From Tistrella mobilis KA081020-065 (GTDB taxonomy: Bacteria; Pseudomonadota; Alphaproteobacteria; Tistrellales; Tistrellaceae): a stretch of DNA of 64,000 nucleotides. A program made the translations under genes and the position numbers. The notes beneath the pieces are model-generated. The model had not been told where the DNA came from. It searched no databases and was given only the letters and a program-made list of their open reading frames with translations. Positions 54,029-61,972 of the stretch are shown one piece after another (positions within the stretch are counted from its first letter, which is position 1; every line of letters begins with the position of its first letter). The DNA lies in the NCBI RefSeq assembly GCF_000264455.2, contig NC_017956.1, positions 665,501-729,500 on the forward strand, given 5' to 3'.

Positions 54029-55294
54029 TCAGCTCGGGCGCTGCATCTTGCAGGTGGTCGGCGTCTCGGTCGCCGGACCGTCGATCTTCGCGTCAGTCTT
54101 CCAGCCGAGGCCGGTGTGCTCGGTGTCGTACTTCACGCCCTTCGAGAAGGTCGAGATGAAGAGCGGCTGGGCGAGCTGATGGTCATCGGCGCGCATGGTG
54201 ACGGGGCCCATGGCGGTCTGATAGGTCATGCCTTCCAGCGCCTTGGCGACGGCGACCGGCTGATCGCTCTTGGCCTCGTTCATGGCTTCCTGGAGCATGC
54301 CGAGCATGGTCCGGATGCGGCCATAGTAGAAGTCGAGGTCATACTTCTGCAGGAAGCCGACATAGGCGTCCTCAAGAACCTTGCCCTGTTCCGACGGGGT
54401 CTCCACCGGCAGGTTCGCGTGCCACTCGGTGACCTGCTTCACCTTGCCTTCGCCGGCCGGGCCGATCGCGGTCGGTGCACCCAGGCCGCCACCGTAATAG
54501 GTGTAGTACTGGACGTCGAGACCCGCCGCAGCGCTGGCCTTGACCAGCAGCGCCAGATCGGCGCCCCAGTTGCCGGTGATGACGGTATCGGCACCCGAGG
54601 CCTTGATCTTCGAGATGTAGGGCGAGAAGTCCTTCACCTTGCCGACCGGATGCAGGTCGTCACCAACGACCTCGATGTCCGGCCGCTTCTCGTTCAGCAG
54701 CTTGCGCGCAATCTTCGACACGGACTGGCCGTGCGAATAATCCATATTGATCAGGTAGACCTTTTTGATCTCCGGCTGATCCTTGATGTAGTTCGTGATG
54801 GCTTCCAGCTTCATGTCGCTGTTCGCGTCGAAGCGGAAATGCCAGAAATTGCAGGCGTCGTTGGTCAGTGCCGGATCGACGGCCGCGTAGTTCAGATAAA
54901 GCACCCGGTTGTCGGGGTTCCGCTCGTTGTGCTTGGCCACGGCCTCGCTCAGCGCCGCGCCGACATGGCTGCCATTACCCTGGGTGATGAAATGGGCGCC
55001 CTGGTCGATCGCGCTCTTCAGCGCCACCAGGCTGTCCTTCGGGCTCGACTTGTTGTCGATGGCGATCAGCTCAAGCTTCTTGCCGTTGAAGCCGCCATGC
55101 TCGTTGAAATAGTCGATGAAGTACGAGAAGTGCTTCGCACCGGCGTCACCGACATTCGCGAACGGACCCGAGAGCGGGTCGATATACGCGATCTTGATCG
55201 TGTCGTCGGCGTAAGCAGCACCAGCCATGCCGAATGCGGCCACAGCAAGCGCAATCGCGCTGGTCATGGCGGTCAGAGTGGTCTTGGGCGTCAA
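54029..55294 (-). CDS. livK: ABC transporter substrate-binding protein (LivK-like)
   Basis: 421 residues. Signal peptide to AYA-DDTIKIAY (~residue 29), then a type 1 periplasmic binding fold starting IKIAYIDPLSGPFANVGDAG. I start it at TTG 55294, because GGGAGG lies 5 bases upstream; the ATG at 55312 places that ribosome binding site inside the gene. The ligand is uncertain: Liv-type binders in alphaproteobacteria also take aromatic acids, amides and short acids. The adjacency to acyl-CoA catabolic genes suggests a carboxylic acid. Confidence 0.9.
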   Translation of the reverse strand: MTPKTTLTAMTSAIALAVAAFGMAGAAYADDTIKIAYIDPLSGPFANVGDAGAKHFSYFIDYFNEHGGFNGKKLELIAIDNKSSPKDSLVALKSAIDQGAHFITQGNGSHVGAALSEAVAKHNERNPDNRVLYLNYAAVDPALTNDACNFWHFRFDANSDMKLEAITNYIKDQPEIKKVYLINMDYSHGQSVSKIARKLLNEKRPDIEVVGDDLHPVGKVKDFSPYISKIKASGADTVITGNWGADLALLVKASAAAGLDVQYYTYYGGGLGAPTAIGPAGEGKVKQVTEWHANLPVETPSEQGKVLEDAYVGFLQKYDLDFYYGRIRTMLGMLQEAMNEAKSDQPVAVAKALEGMTYQTAMGPVTMRADDHQLAQPLFISTFSKGVKYDTEHTGLGWKTDAKIDGPATETPTTCKMQRPS

Positions 55295-55668
55295 CGCAGC
55301 CTCCCTTGGCATCCTACGTCGTTGCGTAGCGGCACATCTGCCGGCGCGGACACGGGCGCCCTCCCGGGGGCGCGCGCCGCCATCGGCGGTGCCTGTTCCT
55401 GACGGATGCCCGTCCCTGGCGGACCGGCATCCGGACCGGCCTTTACCCGGCCGGTATGTTGTTGGTGGTGCGGCCTCTCGGAGCCTTGCACCACAGTTGT
55501 TTATAACCTAATCGATCCCGGGCTTCAAAAACAGCGAAATATCATTTCGCAGTGCAGAATTCAGAGCAAACTCTTTGAAAATCCATGAGGGTGGTCATAT
55601 AATTCCAGGTGGATGAACAGTATTTAAAATCCACCAAAAGGCGCAACCAAAGAGGAGACCTTAAACTC
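55295..55668. promoter_or_regulatory. Divergent livK / MaoC-hydratase control region
   Basis: 374 bp, AT-rich from ~55495 to 55660. It contains the perfect inverted repeat GCGAAAT-ATC-ATTTCGC at 55534-55550, a candidate operator between the divergent starts. No coding potential. Confidence 0.6.
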
Positions 55669-56130
55669 ATGCGCGTTATCAGCGGAGCGGAAGAGCTGAA
55701 GTCTGCCGTCGGATCCGAGTTGGGGGTCAGCGACTGGATTCTTGTCGATCAGGATCGGATCAACAAGTTTGCCGAGGCGACCGGTGATTTCCAGTGGATT
55801 CATCTGGATGTCGAGCGTGCCGCCCGTGAAACCCCGTGGAAATCCACCATCGCCCATGGCTATCTGACCCTGTCTCTGGTTCCGATGATCATGGCCGGTA
55901 TCTGGAAGATCGAAGGCGTTGCCTCCTCGATCAATTACGGCTCCAACAAGGTCCGCTTCACGGCGCCGGTTCCGGCAGGCAGCCGCGTGCGCGGCCGGGG
56001 CGTCCTGAAGGCGGTGGACGAGCAGGGGCCCGGCTCGCTGCGCCTGACGGTCGAGATCACGGTGGAGCGGGAAGGCCAGGAGCGGCCGGTCTGCGTCGCC
56101 GAGACCCTGTCGATCGTGAACTTCGCCTGA
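55669..56130 (+). CDS. MaoC-like (R)-specific enoyl-CoA hydratase
   Basis: 153 residues, single hot-dog domain. The hydratase 2 motif is FAEATGDFQWIHLDVERA (catalytic Asp and His), followed by TIAHGYLTLSLVP. It hydrates trans-2-enoyl-CoA to (R)-3-hydroxyacyl-CoA, or acts as a related dehydratase. ATG 55669 with AGAGGAG about 10 bases upstream. Divergent from livK. Confidence 0.9.
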   Translation: MRVISGAEELKSAVGSELGVSDWILVDQDRINKFAEATGDFQWIHLDVERAARETPWKSTIAHGYLTLSLVPMIMAGIWKIEGVASSINYGSNKVRFTAPVPAGSRVRGRGVLKAVDEQGPGSLRLTVEITVEREGQERPVCVAETLSIVNFA

Positions 56131-56178
56131 TCCGCCACCCCCGGTCCGCAAAGGCGGGCCGGGGGTGTTTCATGCCGG

Positions 56179-57834
56179 TCAGGCCGTGGGCAGTGCGTAG
56201 TCGCGGAAGGCCTGGCGAAGCTGTGCCTTCAGCACCTTACCGGTGCCGCTATGGGGCAGTTCGTCGACCAGCACCATGTCGTCGGGCAGCCAGAGCTTCG
56301 CCACGCGGCTCGACAACCAGGACAGGATTTCGTCCTTGGTGGGGGTCTCACCCGGCTTCGGCACCACGATCAGCAGCGGCCGTTCGTCCCATTTCGGATG
56401 GGTGACGCCGATCACCGCGGCCTCCGCAACCTTGGGATGGCCCATCACCGCATTTTCGAGGTCGATGGAGCTGATCCACTCGCCACCCGATTTGATCACG
56501 TCCTTCGCCCGGTCGACGATGCGCATATAGCCGTCGGGGTCGATGGTGGCCACATCGCCGGTGCGGAACCAGCCGTCATCGTCGAAGGCCGCGGCATTGG
56601 CCTCGGCATTCTCGTAATAGCCGCTGGTGATCCAGGGCCCGGCGACCAGCAGCTCGCCGAAAGCCTTGCCGTCATGGGGCAGGCGGTTGCCCATCGGATC
56701 GACGATCTTCATGTCGACCATGCAGATCATCCGGCCCTGCGAGGTCTTGAGCAGCCAGCGTTCGTCGGCCGGCTTCCCTTCGTCCGCCAGTTTCAGCGTG
56801 CCGACCGTGCCGATCGGGCTCATCTCGGTCATGCCCCAGGCATGGGCCACCGGCACGCCGAACTCTTCCTCGAAGGTCCGGATCATGGCGAGCGGTGCGG
56901 CCGAGCCGCCGATGATCAGCTGCTTCAGCATGTCGAGCCGCTTGCCCGACTGGCGGAGATAATTGATCAGGTTCAGCCAGACCGTCGGCACGCCTGCGGT
57001 GATCGTGACCTTCTCGGCCTCGAACATCTCGTGCAGGCCTTCGCCGTCCAGCCGCGGCCCGGGCATCACCAGTTTGGCGCCGAACATGGCGCAGGCATAG
57101 GGGATGCCCCAGGCGTTCACATGGAACAGCGGCACCACCGGCAGCACGCATTCGCGGCCCGAGATGCCGACGCCTTCGGCCGCACCCGCTGCCATGGCAT
57201 GGAGCACGGTGGAGCGATGGCTGTACATCACGCCCTTGGGCTTGCCGGTCGTGCCCGAGGTGTAGCAGAGCGACGACGCCGTGCGCTCGTCCAGCTCCGG
57301 CCAGTCATAGCTTTGGGGCTGGCCCTCGATCAGCTCTTCATAGCAGAGCGTCTCGAAGCCGGCCGGCGCCTCGGGCATATGCGCCCGGTCGGTCATCACC
57401 ACCACGGCCTGCAGCCTGGGCAACTGGCCGGCAAGCCGGGCCACCAGCGGCACGAAGGTCGGGTCGACGAACAGGACCTTGTCCTCGGCATGGTTGAGGA
57501 TATAGGCCATCTGGTCGGCGGCGAGGCGCGGGTTGATGGTGTGGCAGACCGCCCCCATCCCCGAAATCGCGAAATACAGCTCGAAATGCCGGTGGTTGTT
57601 CCAGGCCAGCGTCGCGACGCGGTCGCCGGGTGTCACCCCCAGCGAAACCAGGGCGTGGGCCAGCTTCTGCACCCGGGCATAGGCGTCGCCATAGCCGTAG
57701 CGGTGGATGGTGCCTTCGCAGTTGCGCGACACGATCTCGGTCGTGGCGTGGCAACGGGCTGCGTATTGCAGCAACGCAATGATGGACAGCGGCCTGTCCA
57801 TCATCTGCCCCAGAAGCGGCAGAGGACGGGACAT
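56179..57834 (-). CDS. Long/medium-chain fatty acid-CoA ligase (FadD-like)
   Basis: 551 residues. P-loop LCYTSGTTGKPKGVMYSHRS, AWGMTEMSPIGT, DDDGWFRTGDVATID, hinge DRAKDVIKSGGEWISSIDLE and catalytic lysine SGTGKVLKAQLR. KSGGEWISS is typical of the fatty acyl-/3-methylmercaptopropionyl-CoA ligase group. ATG 57834 (MSRPLPLLGQMM) follows GGGAGGAAT. A CAAACGTTTG palindrome lies ~137 bp upstream. Confidence 0.92.
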   Translation of the reverse strand: MSRPLPLLGQMMDRPLSIIALLQYAARCHATTEIVSRNCEGTIHRYGYGDAYARVQKLAHALVSLGVTPGDRVATLAWNNHRHFELYFAISGMGAVCHTINPRLAADQMAYILNHAEDKVLFVDPTFVPLVARLAGQLPRLQAVVVMTDRAHMPEAPAGFETLCYEELIEGQPQSYDWPELDERTASSLCYTSGTTGKPKGVMYSHRSTVLHAMAAGAAEGVGISGRECVLPVVPLFHVNAWGIPYACAMFGAKLVMPGPRLDGEGLHEMFEAEKVTITAGVPTVWLNLINYLRQSGKRLDMLKQLIIGGSAAPLAMIRTFEEEFGVPVAHAWGMTEMSPIGTVGTLKLADEGKPADERWLLKTSQGRMICMVDMKIVDPMGNRLPHDGKAFGELLVAGPWITSGYYENAEANAAAFDDDGWFRTGDVATIDPDGYMRIVDRAKDVIKSGGEWISSIDLENAVMGHPKVAEAAVIGVTHPKWDERPLLIVVPKPGETPTKDEILSWLSSRVAKLWLPDDMVLVDELPHSGTGKVLKAQLRQAFRDYALPTA

Positions 57835-57970
57835 GATACGGATATTCCTCCCTAGCAGCAGCACGGCCGGCACCGCTTCGCACACCCCCGGCGTGCGGTA
57901 CCGTTTATCGTTGAGTGCCGGCTCTTGAGCGGCCGGTCGCCGTTATCGTGGCTGGTCTTGCGCGACAGGT

Positions 57971-57980
57971 CAAACGTTTG
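57971..57980. promoter_or_regulatory. Palindrome CAAACGTTTG upstream of the acyl-CoA ligase gene
   Basis: Perfect 10-bp palindrome within GGTCAAACGTTTGTCT. It resembles PsrA-type fatty acid sites (CAAAC-N-GTTTG) and the site at 58919-58934. Confidence 0.5.
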
Positions 57981-58061
57981 TCTCACCCCTTTTTGCCCGT
58001 TTCGCACAAATGCCACCAAACGGTGCGATCGCGTGCCGGCACGCCACCGACGGCAGCAGGT

Positions 58062-58868
58062 TCAGCGATCGATCAGCCCCTGGGCGAGTGTGGCGAGCGG
58101 CGCGCGATCCCCGGCCCAGCTGCGATCCACGCCGAGCGGGGTTACCGACACATGGCGATCGCGCAGCGCCTGGATGTCGCAGTCTTCCGTCCGGTCCAGG
58201 CCGGCCCGGTCGAAGCGCAGCCAGAGATCGGTGTCGCCATGGTGGTCGACGGTGGACTCGATCCGGATGCCGCCGATCATGCCGCGGCCCTGACGGGTCA
58301 GCCGGGCGCCGCGAACCTCGTCGGCGGCGCAGTCGGGGAAGTTGAGGCTGAGCGTGACATCCCCGGGCCACCCGGCCTCGATCAGGCGGCGGAGCATGGC
58401 GGGCGCAAGCGTCCGCGGCGTGTCCCAGGGAATGAAGGCCGGGTCGCGGAAGGTCTGGCTGAGGGCGATGGCCGGAATGCCCATCAGCTGTGCCGTGGTC
58501 GCCGCCCCCACCGTTCCCGAATAAATCACCTCTTCCGCCAGATTGGCGCCGCGATTGATGCCCGAGAGCACCAGATCGGGCTTCGCCTCGGGCATCAGAT
58601 AGGACAGGGCCACCGCCACACAATCGGCCGGGGTGCCGTCGACCTTGTAGCGTCGGGGTCCCAGCTCGTGCACCCGCAGCGGCCGTCGGATGGTGAGCGC
58701 CGTGGACCCGCCGCTGCTGTCGCGGCTGGGAGCCACGACCCACACCTCGGGCGCCAGCTCGCGCGCGATCTGCTCAAGCACCGCCAGGCCCTCGCCGTCG
58801 ATGCCGTCGTCATTGGTCAGCAGGATGCGGGCAGGCATCCGGCGCGGGGCGGCGGTCGCAGAGGTCAT
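58062..58868 (-). CDS. surE: 5'/3'-nucleotidase SurE
   Basis: 268 residues. ILLTNDDGIDGEGL (metal-binding DD), PSRDSSGGSTALT, KVDGTPADCVAVAL and LVLSGINRGANLAEEVIYSGTVGAA are SurE signatures. Acts on nucleoside monophosphates in the cytosol. ATG 58868 (MTSATAAPRRMPARILLT). It is divergent from the SDR at 59037 and not in its usual pcm/nlpD neighbourhood. Confidence 0.94.
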   Translation of the reverse strand: MTSATAAPRRMPARILLTNDDGIDGEGLAVLEQIARELAPEVWVVAPSRDSSGGSTALTIRRPLRVHELGPRRYKVDGTPADCVAVALSYLMPEAKPDLVLSGINRGANLAEEVIYSGTVGAATTAQLMGIPAIALSQTFRDPAFIPWDTPRTLAPAMLRRLIEAGWPGDVTLSLNFPDCAADEVRGARLTRQGRGMIGGIRIESTVDHHGDTDLWLRFDRAGLDRTEDCDIQALRDRHVSVTPLGVDRSWAGDRAPLATLAQGLIDR

Positions 58869-58918
58869 CGGTGGCGGCATCCTCGGGTAGATCGAGACGT
58901 GTGGAGATGATGTCTCGT

Positions 58919-58934
58919 TCAAACGAACGTTTGA
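58919..58934. promoter_or_regulatory. Operator-like palindrome TCAAACG-AA-CGTTTGA
   Basis: Perfect 7-bp arms around AA, in the surE/SDR divergent region. Same CAAACG/CGTTTG core as the site before the acyl-CoA ligase gene; PsrA/FadR-like TetR regulators bind such sequences. Confidence 0.55.
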
Positions 58935-59036
58935 CGTAGGCGATGAAACCGGAAACACTGCCCGAGATCAAGCGGGAAGGGGCCGCGGCGAGACCGGTCC
59001 CACCCGTCATGTCTTTCAGTGGAGGAGGCCCCGGAC

Positions 59037-59813
59037 ATGGGCGGACGGCTTGCGGAGAAGGTGGTTCTGATCACGGGGGCCGCTGGCGGCCTGGGCCGGG
59101 CGATGGCCCATCTGTTCGCGGCCGAAGGGGCCCGGCTGATCCTGACCGATATGGGGGCCGACCGGCTTGACGCGCTGAAGGCGGATCTGGCGCGCGATGG
59201 CCACGACCGGGTGATGGTGATGGAGCAGGACGTCACCGACGAAGCCCGCTGGGAAGAAGTGGTCGATGCCGGTGTCGCCGAATTCGGCCGGCTGGACGTG
59301 CTGATCAACAATGCCGGCATCGGCTATATGGCCGATCTGGAAGAGACCACGCTTGCCGAGTGGAAGCGCGTCCATGCGGTGAATTCGGAAGGCCCCTTCC
59401 TCGGCACCCGCAAGGCGATCAAGGTGATGAAGGGCACGGGTGGCGGCTCGATCGTCAACATCTCGTCGATCGCCGGCCTGATCGGTGCGGTGAACCTGGC
59501 CGCCTATTGCTCCAGCAAGGGGGCGGTGCGCCTGTTCACCAAGGCGGCGGCATTGCATTGTGCCCGGCGCGGCTACAACATCCGGGTGAACTCCGTCCAC
59601 CCGTCCTTCACCGAGACCCCGATGGTGCGCGACATGATCACCGCCGCGCGCAACCCGGACAAGATGGAGGCGGCGCTCTCCACCGCGGCACCGATGGGGC
59701 GCATGGGCCGGCCGGAAGAGGTCGCCTATGCCGCACTCTATCTCGCCAGCGACGAGAGCAGCTTCGTGACCGGCACCGAGCTTGCGGTCGACGGCGGCAA
59801 CACCGCCGCCTGA
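59037..59813 (+). CDS. Short-chain dehydrogenase/reductase (3-oxoacyl/3-hydroxyacyl type)
   Basis: 258 residues, classical SDR. TGAAGGLG cofactor motif, NNAG, SIVNISSIAG with catalytic Ser, YCSSK with Tyr and Lys, and HPSFTETPM. Close in wording to cyclopentanol/3-hydroxyacyl-CoA dehydrogenase-like SDRs. GGAGGAGG 9 bases upstream supports ATG 59037 over 59019. First gene of a rightward unit of three. Confidence 0.9.
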   Translation: MGGRLAEKVVLITGAAGGLGRAMAHLFAAEGARLILTDMGADRLDALKADLARDGHDRVMVMEQDVTDEARWEEVVDAGVAEFGRLDVLINNAGIGYMADLEETTLAEWKRVHAVNSEGPFLGTRKAIKVMKGTGGGSIVNISSIAGLIGAVNLAAYCSSKGAVRLFTKAAALHCARRGYNIRVNSVHPSFTETPMVRDMITAARNPDKMEAALSTAAPMGRMGRPEEVAYAALYLASDESSFVTGTELAVDGGNTAA

Positions 59814-59892
59814 TCGCGGTCTTTCGCAGCCAATCCAGCCGGCCCGCCCGAGAGGCCGGACCATGACAGTCCCCGAGGGAGGTTCCTGACCC

Positions 59893-60669
59893 ATGACCAA
59901 TCCGATGTTCGACCTGACCGGCAAGGTCGCGGTCATCACCGGCTCCACCCGCGGCATCGGCAAGTCGATCGCCGAGCAGATGGCGGCCGCCGGTGCGAAG
60001 GTTGTGATTTCCAGCCGCAAGCCCGAGCCCTGCGCCGAGGTGCGTGCGGAACTCGTGGCCAAGGGCGCCGAGGCGATCGACGTTCCCTGCAACATCAGCA
60101 GCAAGGATGATTGCGAGAACCTGATCGCCGAGACCCGCAAGGCGTTCGGTCGGGTCGACATCCTGGTCGGCAACGCCGCCAGCAACCCCTATTACGGCCC
60201 GGCGGCGGAGATGCCTGACGAAGCCTTCGTCAAGATCATGTCGAACAACGTGCTCTCCAATCTCTGGCTCTGCAATCAGGTGGTGCCCGAGATGAAGGAG
60301 CGTCGCGACGGCGCCATCGTGCTGATCTCGTCGATCGCCGCCATCCGCGGCACGCCGGTGCTGGGCGCCTATGCCGCGTCGAAGGCCGCCGAGGCGCAGA
60401 TGGTGCGCAACCTCGCGATCGAATACGGGCCGCACAACATCCGCATCAACGCCATAGCCCCGGGCCTGATCAAGACCGATTTCGCCCGCGCGCTCTGGGA
60501 GAACCCCAAGATGCGCGAGAAGGTCGAGAAGTCGGCCCCGCTGCACCGGATCGGCGAACCCGAGGATATCGGCGGTGCCGCCGTGTTCCTGGCATCGAAC
60601 GCCGCCCGCTTCATCACCGGCCAGCTGCTGGTGATCGACGGCGGTGTCACCGTCGGCGACACGCTCTGA
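59893..60669 (+). CDS. Short-chain dehydrogenase/reductase (DHRS4/FabG-like)
   Basis: 258 residues. TGSTRGIG, GNAASNP (NAAS form of the NNAG motif), VLISSIAAIRG, YAASK and INAIAPGLIKTDFA. The NAASNP and GLIKTDFA wording matches the DHRS4/SDR25C group of carbonyl reductases. GGGAGG precedes ATG 59893. Lies 79 bp after the first SDR; likely co-transcribed. Confidence 0.9.
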   Translation: MTNPMFDLTGKVAVITGSTRGIGKSIAEQMAAAGAKVVISSRKPEPCAEVRAELVAKGAEAIDVPCNISSKDDCENLIAETRKAFGRVDILVGNAASNPYYGPAAEMPDEAFVKIMSNNVLSNLWLCNQVVPEMKERRDGAIVLISSIAAIRGTPVLGAYAASKAAEAQMVRNLAIEYGPHNIRINAIAPGLIKTDFARALWENPKMREKVEKSAPLHRIGEPEDIGGAAVFLASNAARFITGQLLVIDGGVTVGDTL

Positions 60670-60699
60670 GCGGGCGGACCCATCCGGGACCGGCCCATC

Positions 60700-60729
60700 C
60701 GATACGAGCCCGGCCGATACGAGCCCGGC
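60700..60729. repeat. Tandem 15-bp repeat, two copies
   Basis: CGATACGAGCCCGGC repeated head to tail at 60700-60714 and 60715-60729 in the gap between the second SDR and the kinase gene. No role seen. Confidence 0.6.
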
Positions 60730-60837
60730 CGGAACATTGAAGCGGAGGGGCGGGCGGTGACGCCGGCCCTTCCGTTTCGTCATGTCCGGCCGCGGCTGTC
60801 TGCATCCACCACTGAACCTCCGGAGATCCTGCGCCAC

Positions 60838-61884
60838 ATGTCCGGCCCCAATCTCGTTCCGGTCCGCGAGGCTCATCGCCTCGACGAGGCGGCGCTTTCG
60901 GCCTATCTGGCCGACCGTCTGCCCGATTTCGACCCCGCCGACCTCGAGATCCTGCAGTTCGAGGGCGGGCAGTCGAACCCGACCTATATGCTGAAGAGCG
61001 CGGGGCGCCGCTATGTGCTGCGCAAGAAGCCCCCGGGCAAGCTGCTGCCCTCGGCGCATATGGTGGAGCGGGAATACCGCTTCATCGCCGGGCTCGCCGA
61101 CACCGATGTCCCGGTCGCGCCGGCGCGGCTGCTCTGCGAGGATGCAGACATCATCGGCACGGCCTTCTATGTCATGGACTATGTCGAAGGCCGGGTGCTG
61201 ACCGATCCGACCCTGCCCGGGCTTGGCTCCGACGAACGTCGTGCCACCTATGACGAACTCAACCGGGTGATGGCGGCGCTGCACAGCGTAGACTTCACGG
61301 CGGCGGGTCTGGCCGATATGGGCAAGGCCACCGACTACATGGCCCGTCAGATCGGCCGCTGGTCGAAGCAGTACGAGGCCACCAAGACCCACGAGATCCC
61401 GGCGATGGATCAGCTGATCGCCTGGCTGCCCGCCAATATTCCGGCCGATGACAGCGTGTCGATCGCCCATGGCGACTATCGCATCGCCAATGTGATCTAC
61501 CACCCGACCGAGCCGAAGATCCTGGCGGTGCTGGACTGGGAACTGGCGACGATCGGCCATCCGCTGGCCGATTTTGCCTACAACGCCATGTTCTACAGCC
61601 TGCCGGCCGGCGACGAGGGCTTCCCGGGCCTTGGTGGGATCGATCTCGGCTCGATCGGCGTGCCGACCGAAGACGAGTATGTCGCCGCCTATTGCCGCCG
61701 CACCGGCCGTGACGGCATCGACAACTGGCCGTTCTACAAGGCTTTCGCCATGTTCCGCCTGGCCGCCATTCTTCAGGGCGTCTACCACCGCGGCATCACC
61801 GGCAATGCCAGTTCCGAGCGTGCCAAGGTCGTGGGTGCCCGCGCCTCGCTGCTCGCCGAACTGGGCTGGCAGCAGGTGTCGTAA
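60838..61884 (+). CDS. ACAD10/11-type phosphotransferase (APH fold kinase, LvaA-like)
   Basis: 348 residues, aminoglycoside-phosphotransferase fold. N-lobe FEGGQSNPTYML and YVLRKKPPGKLLPSAH. Catalytic loop HGDYRIANVIYH (Brenner-type Asp, Asn) and metal motif VLDWELATIGHPLADFAY. This wording is that of the kinase domains of ACAD10/ACAD11 and bacterial relatives such as LvaA, which phosphorylate 4-hydroxyacyl-CoA so that an acyl-CoA dehydrogenase partner can eliminate phosphate. ATG 60838 follows CGGAG. Downstream of two SDRs; acyl-CoA dehydrogenases lie ~13 kb away. Confidence 0.9.
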   Translation: MSGPNLVPVREAHRLDEAALSAYLADRLPDFDPADLEILQFEGGQSNPTYMLKSAGRRYVLRKKPPGKLLPSAHMVEREYRFIAGLADTDVPVAPARLLCEDADIIGTAFYVMDYVEGRVLTDPTLPGLGSDERRATYDELNRVMAALHSVDFTAAGLADMGKATDYMARQIGRWSKQYEATKTHEIPAMDQLIAWLPANIPADDSVSIAHGDYRIANVIYHPTEPKILAVLDWELATIGHPLADFAYNAMFYSLPAGDEGFPGLGGIDLGSIGVPTEDEYVAAYCRRTGRDGIDNWPFYKAFAMFRLAAILQGVYHRGITGNASSERAKVVGARASLLAELGWQQVS

Positions 61885-61907
61885 CCGAACCGGCTGTCGC
61901 TGACGGC

Positions 61908-61943
61908 AAAACGGCCGCCCGGAAGCTCCGGGCGGCCGTTTTT
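61908..61943. terminator. Bidirectional rho-independent terminator
   Basis: AAAACGGCCGCCCGGA and TCCGGGCGGCCGTTTTT form a 16-bp stem with an AGC loop; A and T runs flank it on both sides, between convergent genes. Confidence 0.95.
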
Positions 61944-61972
61944 CGTGAGGTGACCGGCTTGTCGCGACGTGC

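Noticed and set aside
60700-60729. Tandem 15-bp repeat as an origin iteron or att site
   Set aside because: Only two copies, no neighbouring rep, dnaA or integrase gene.
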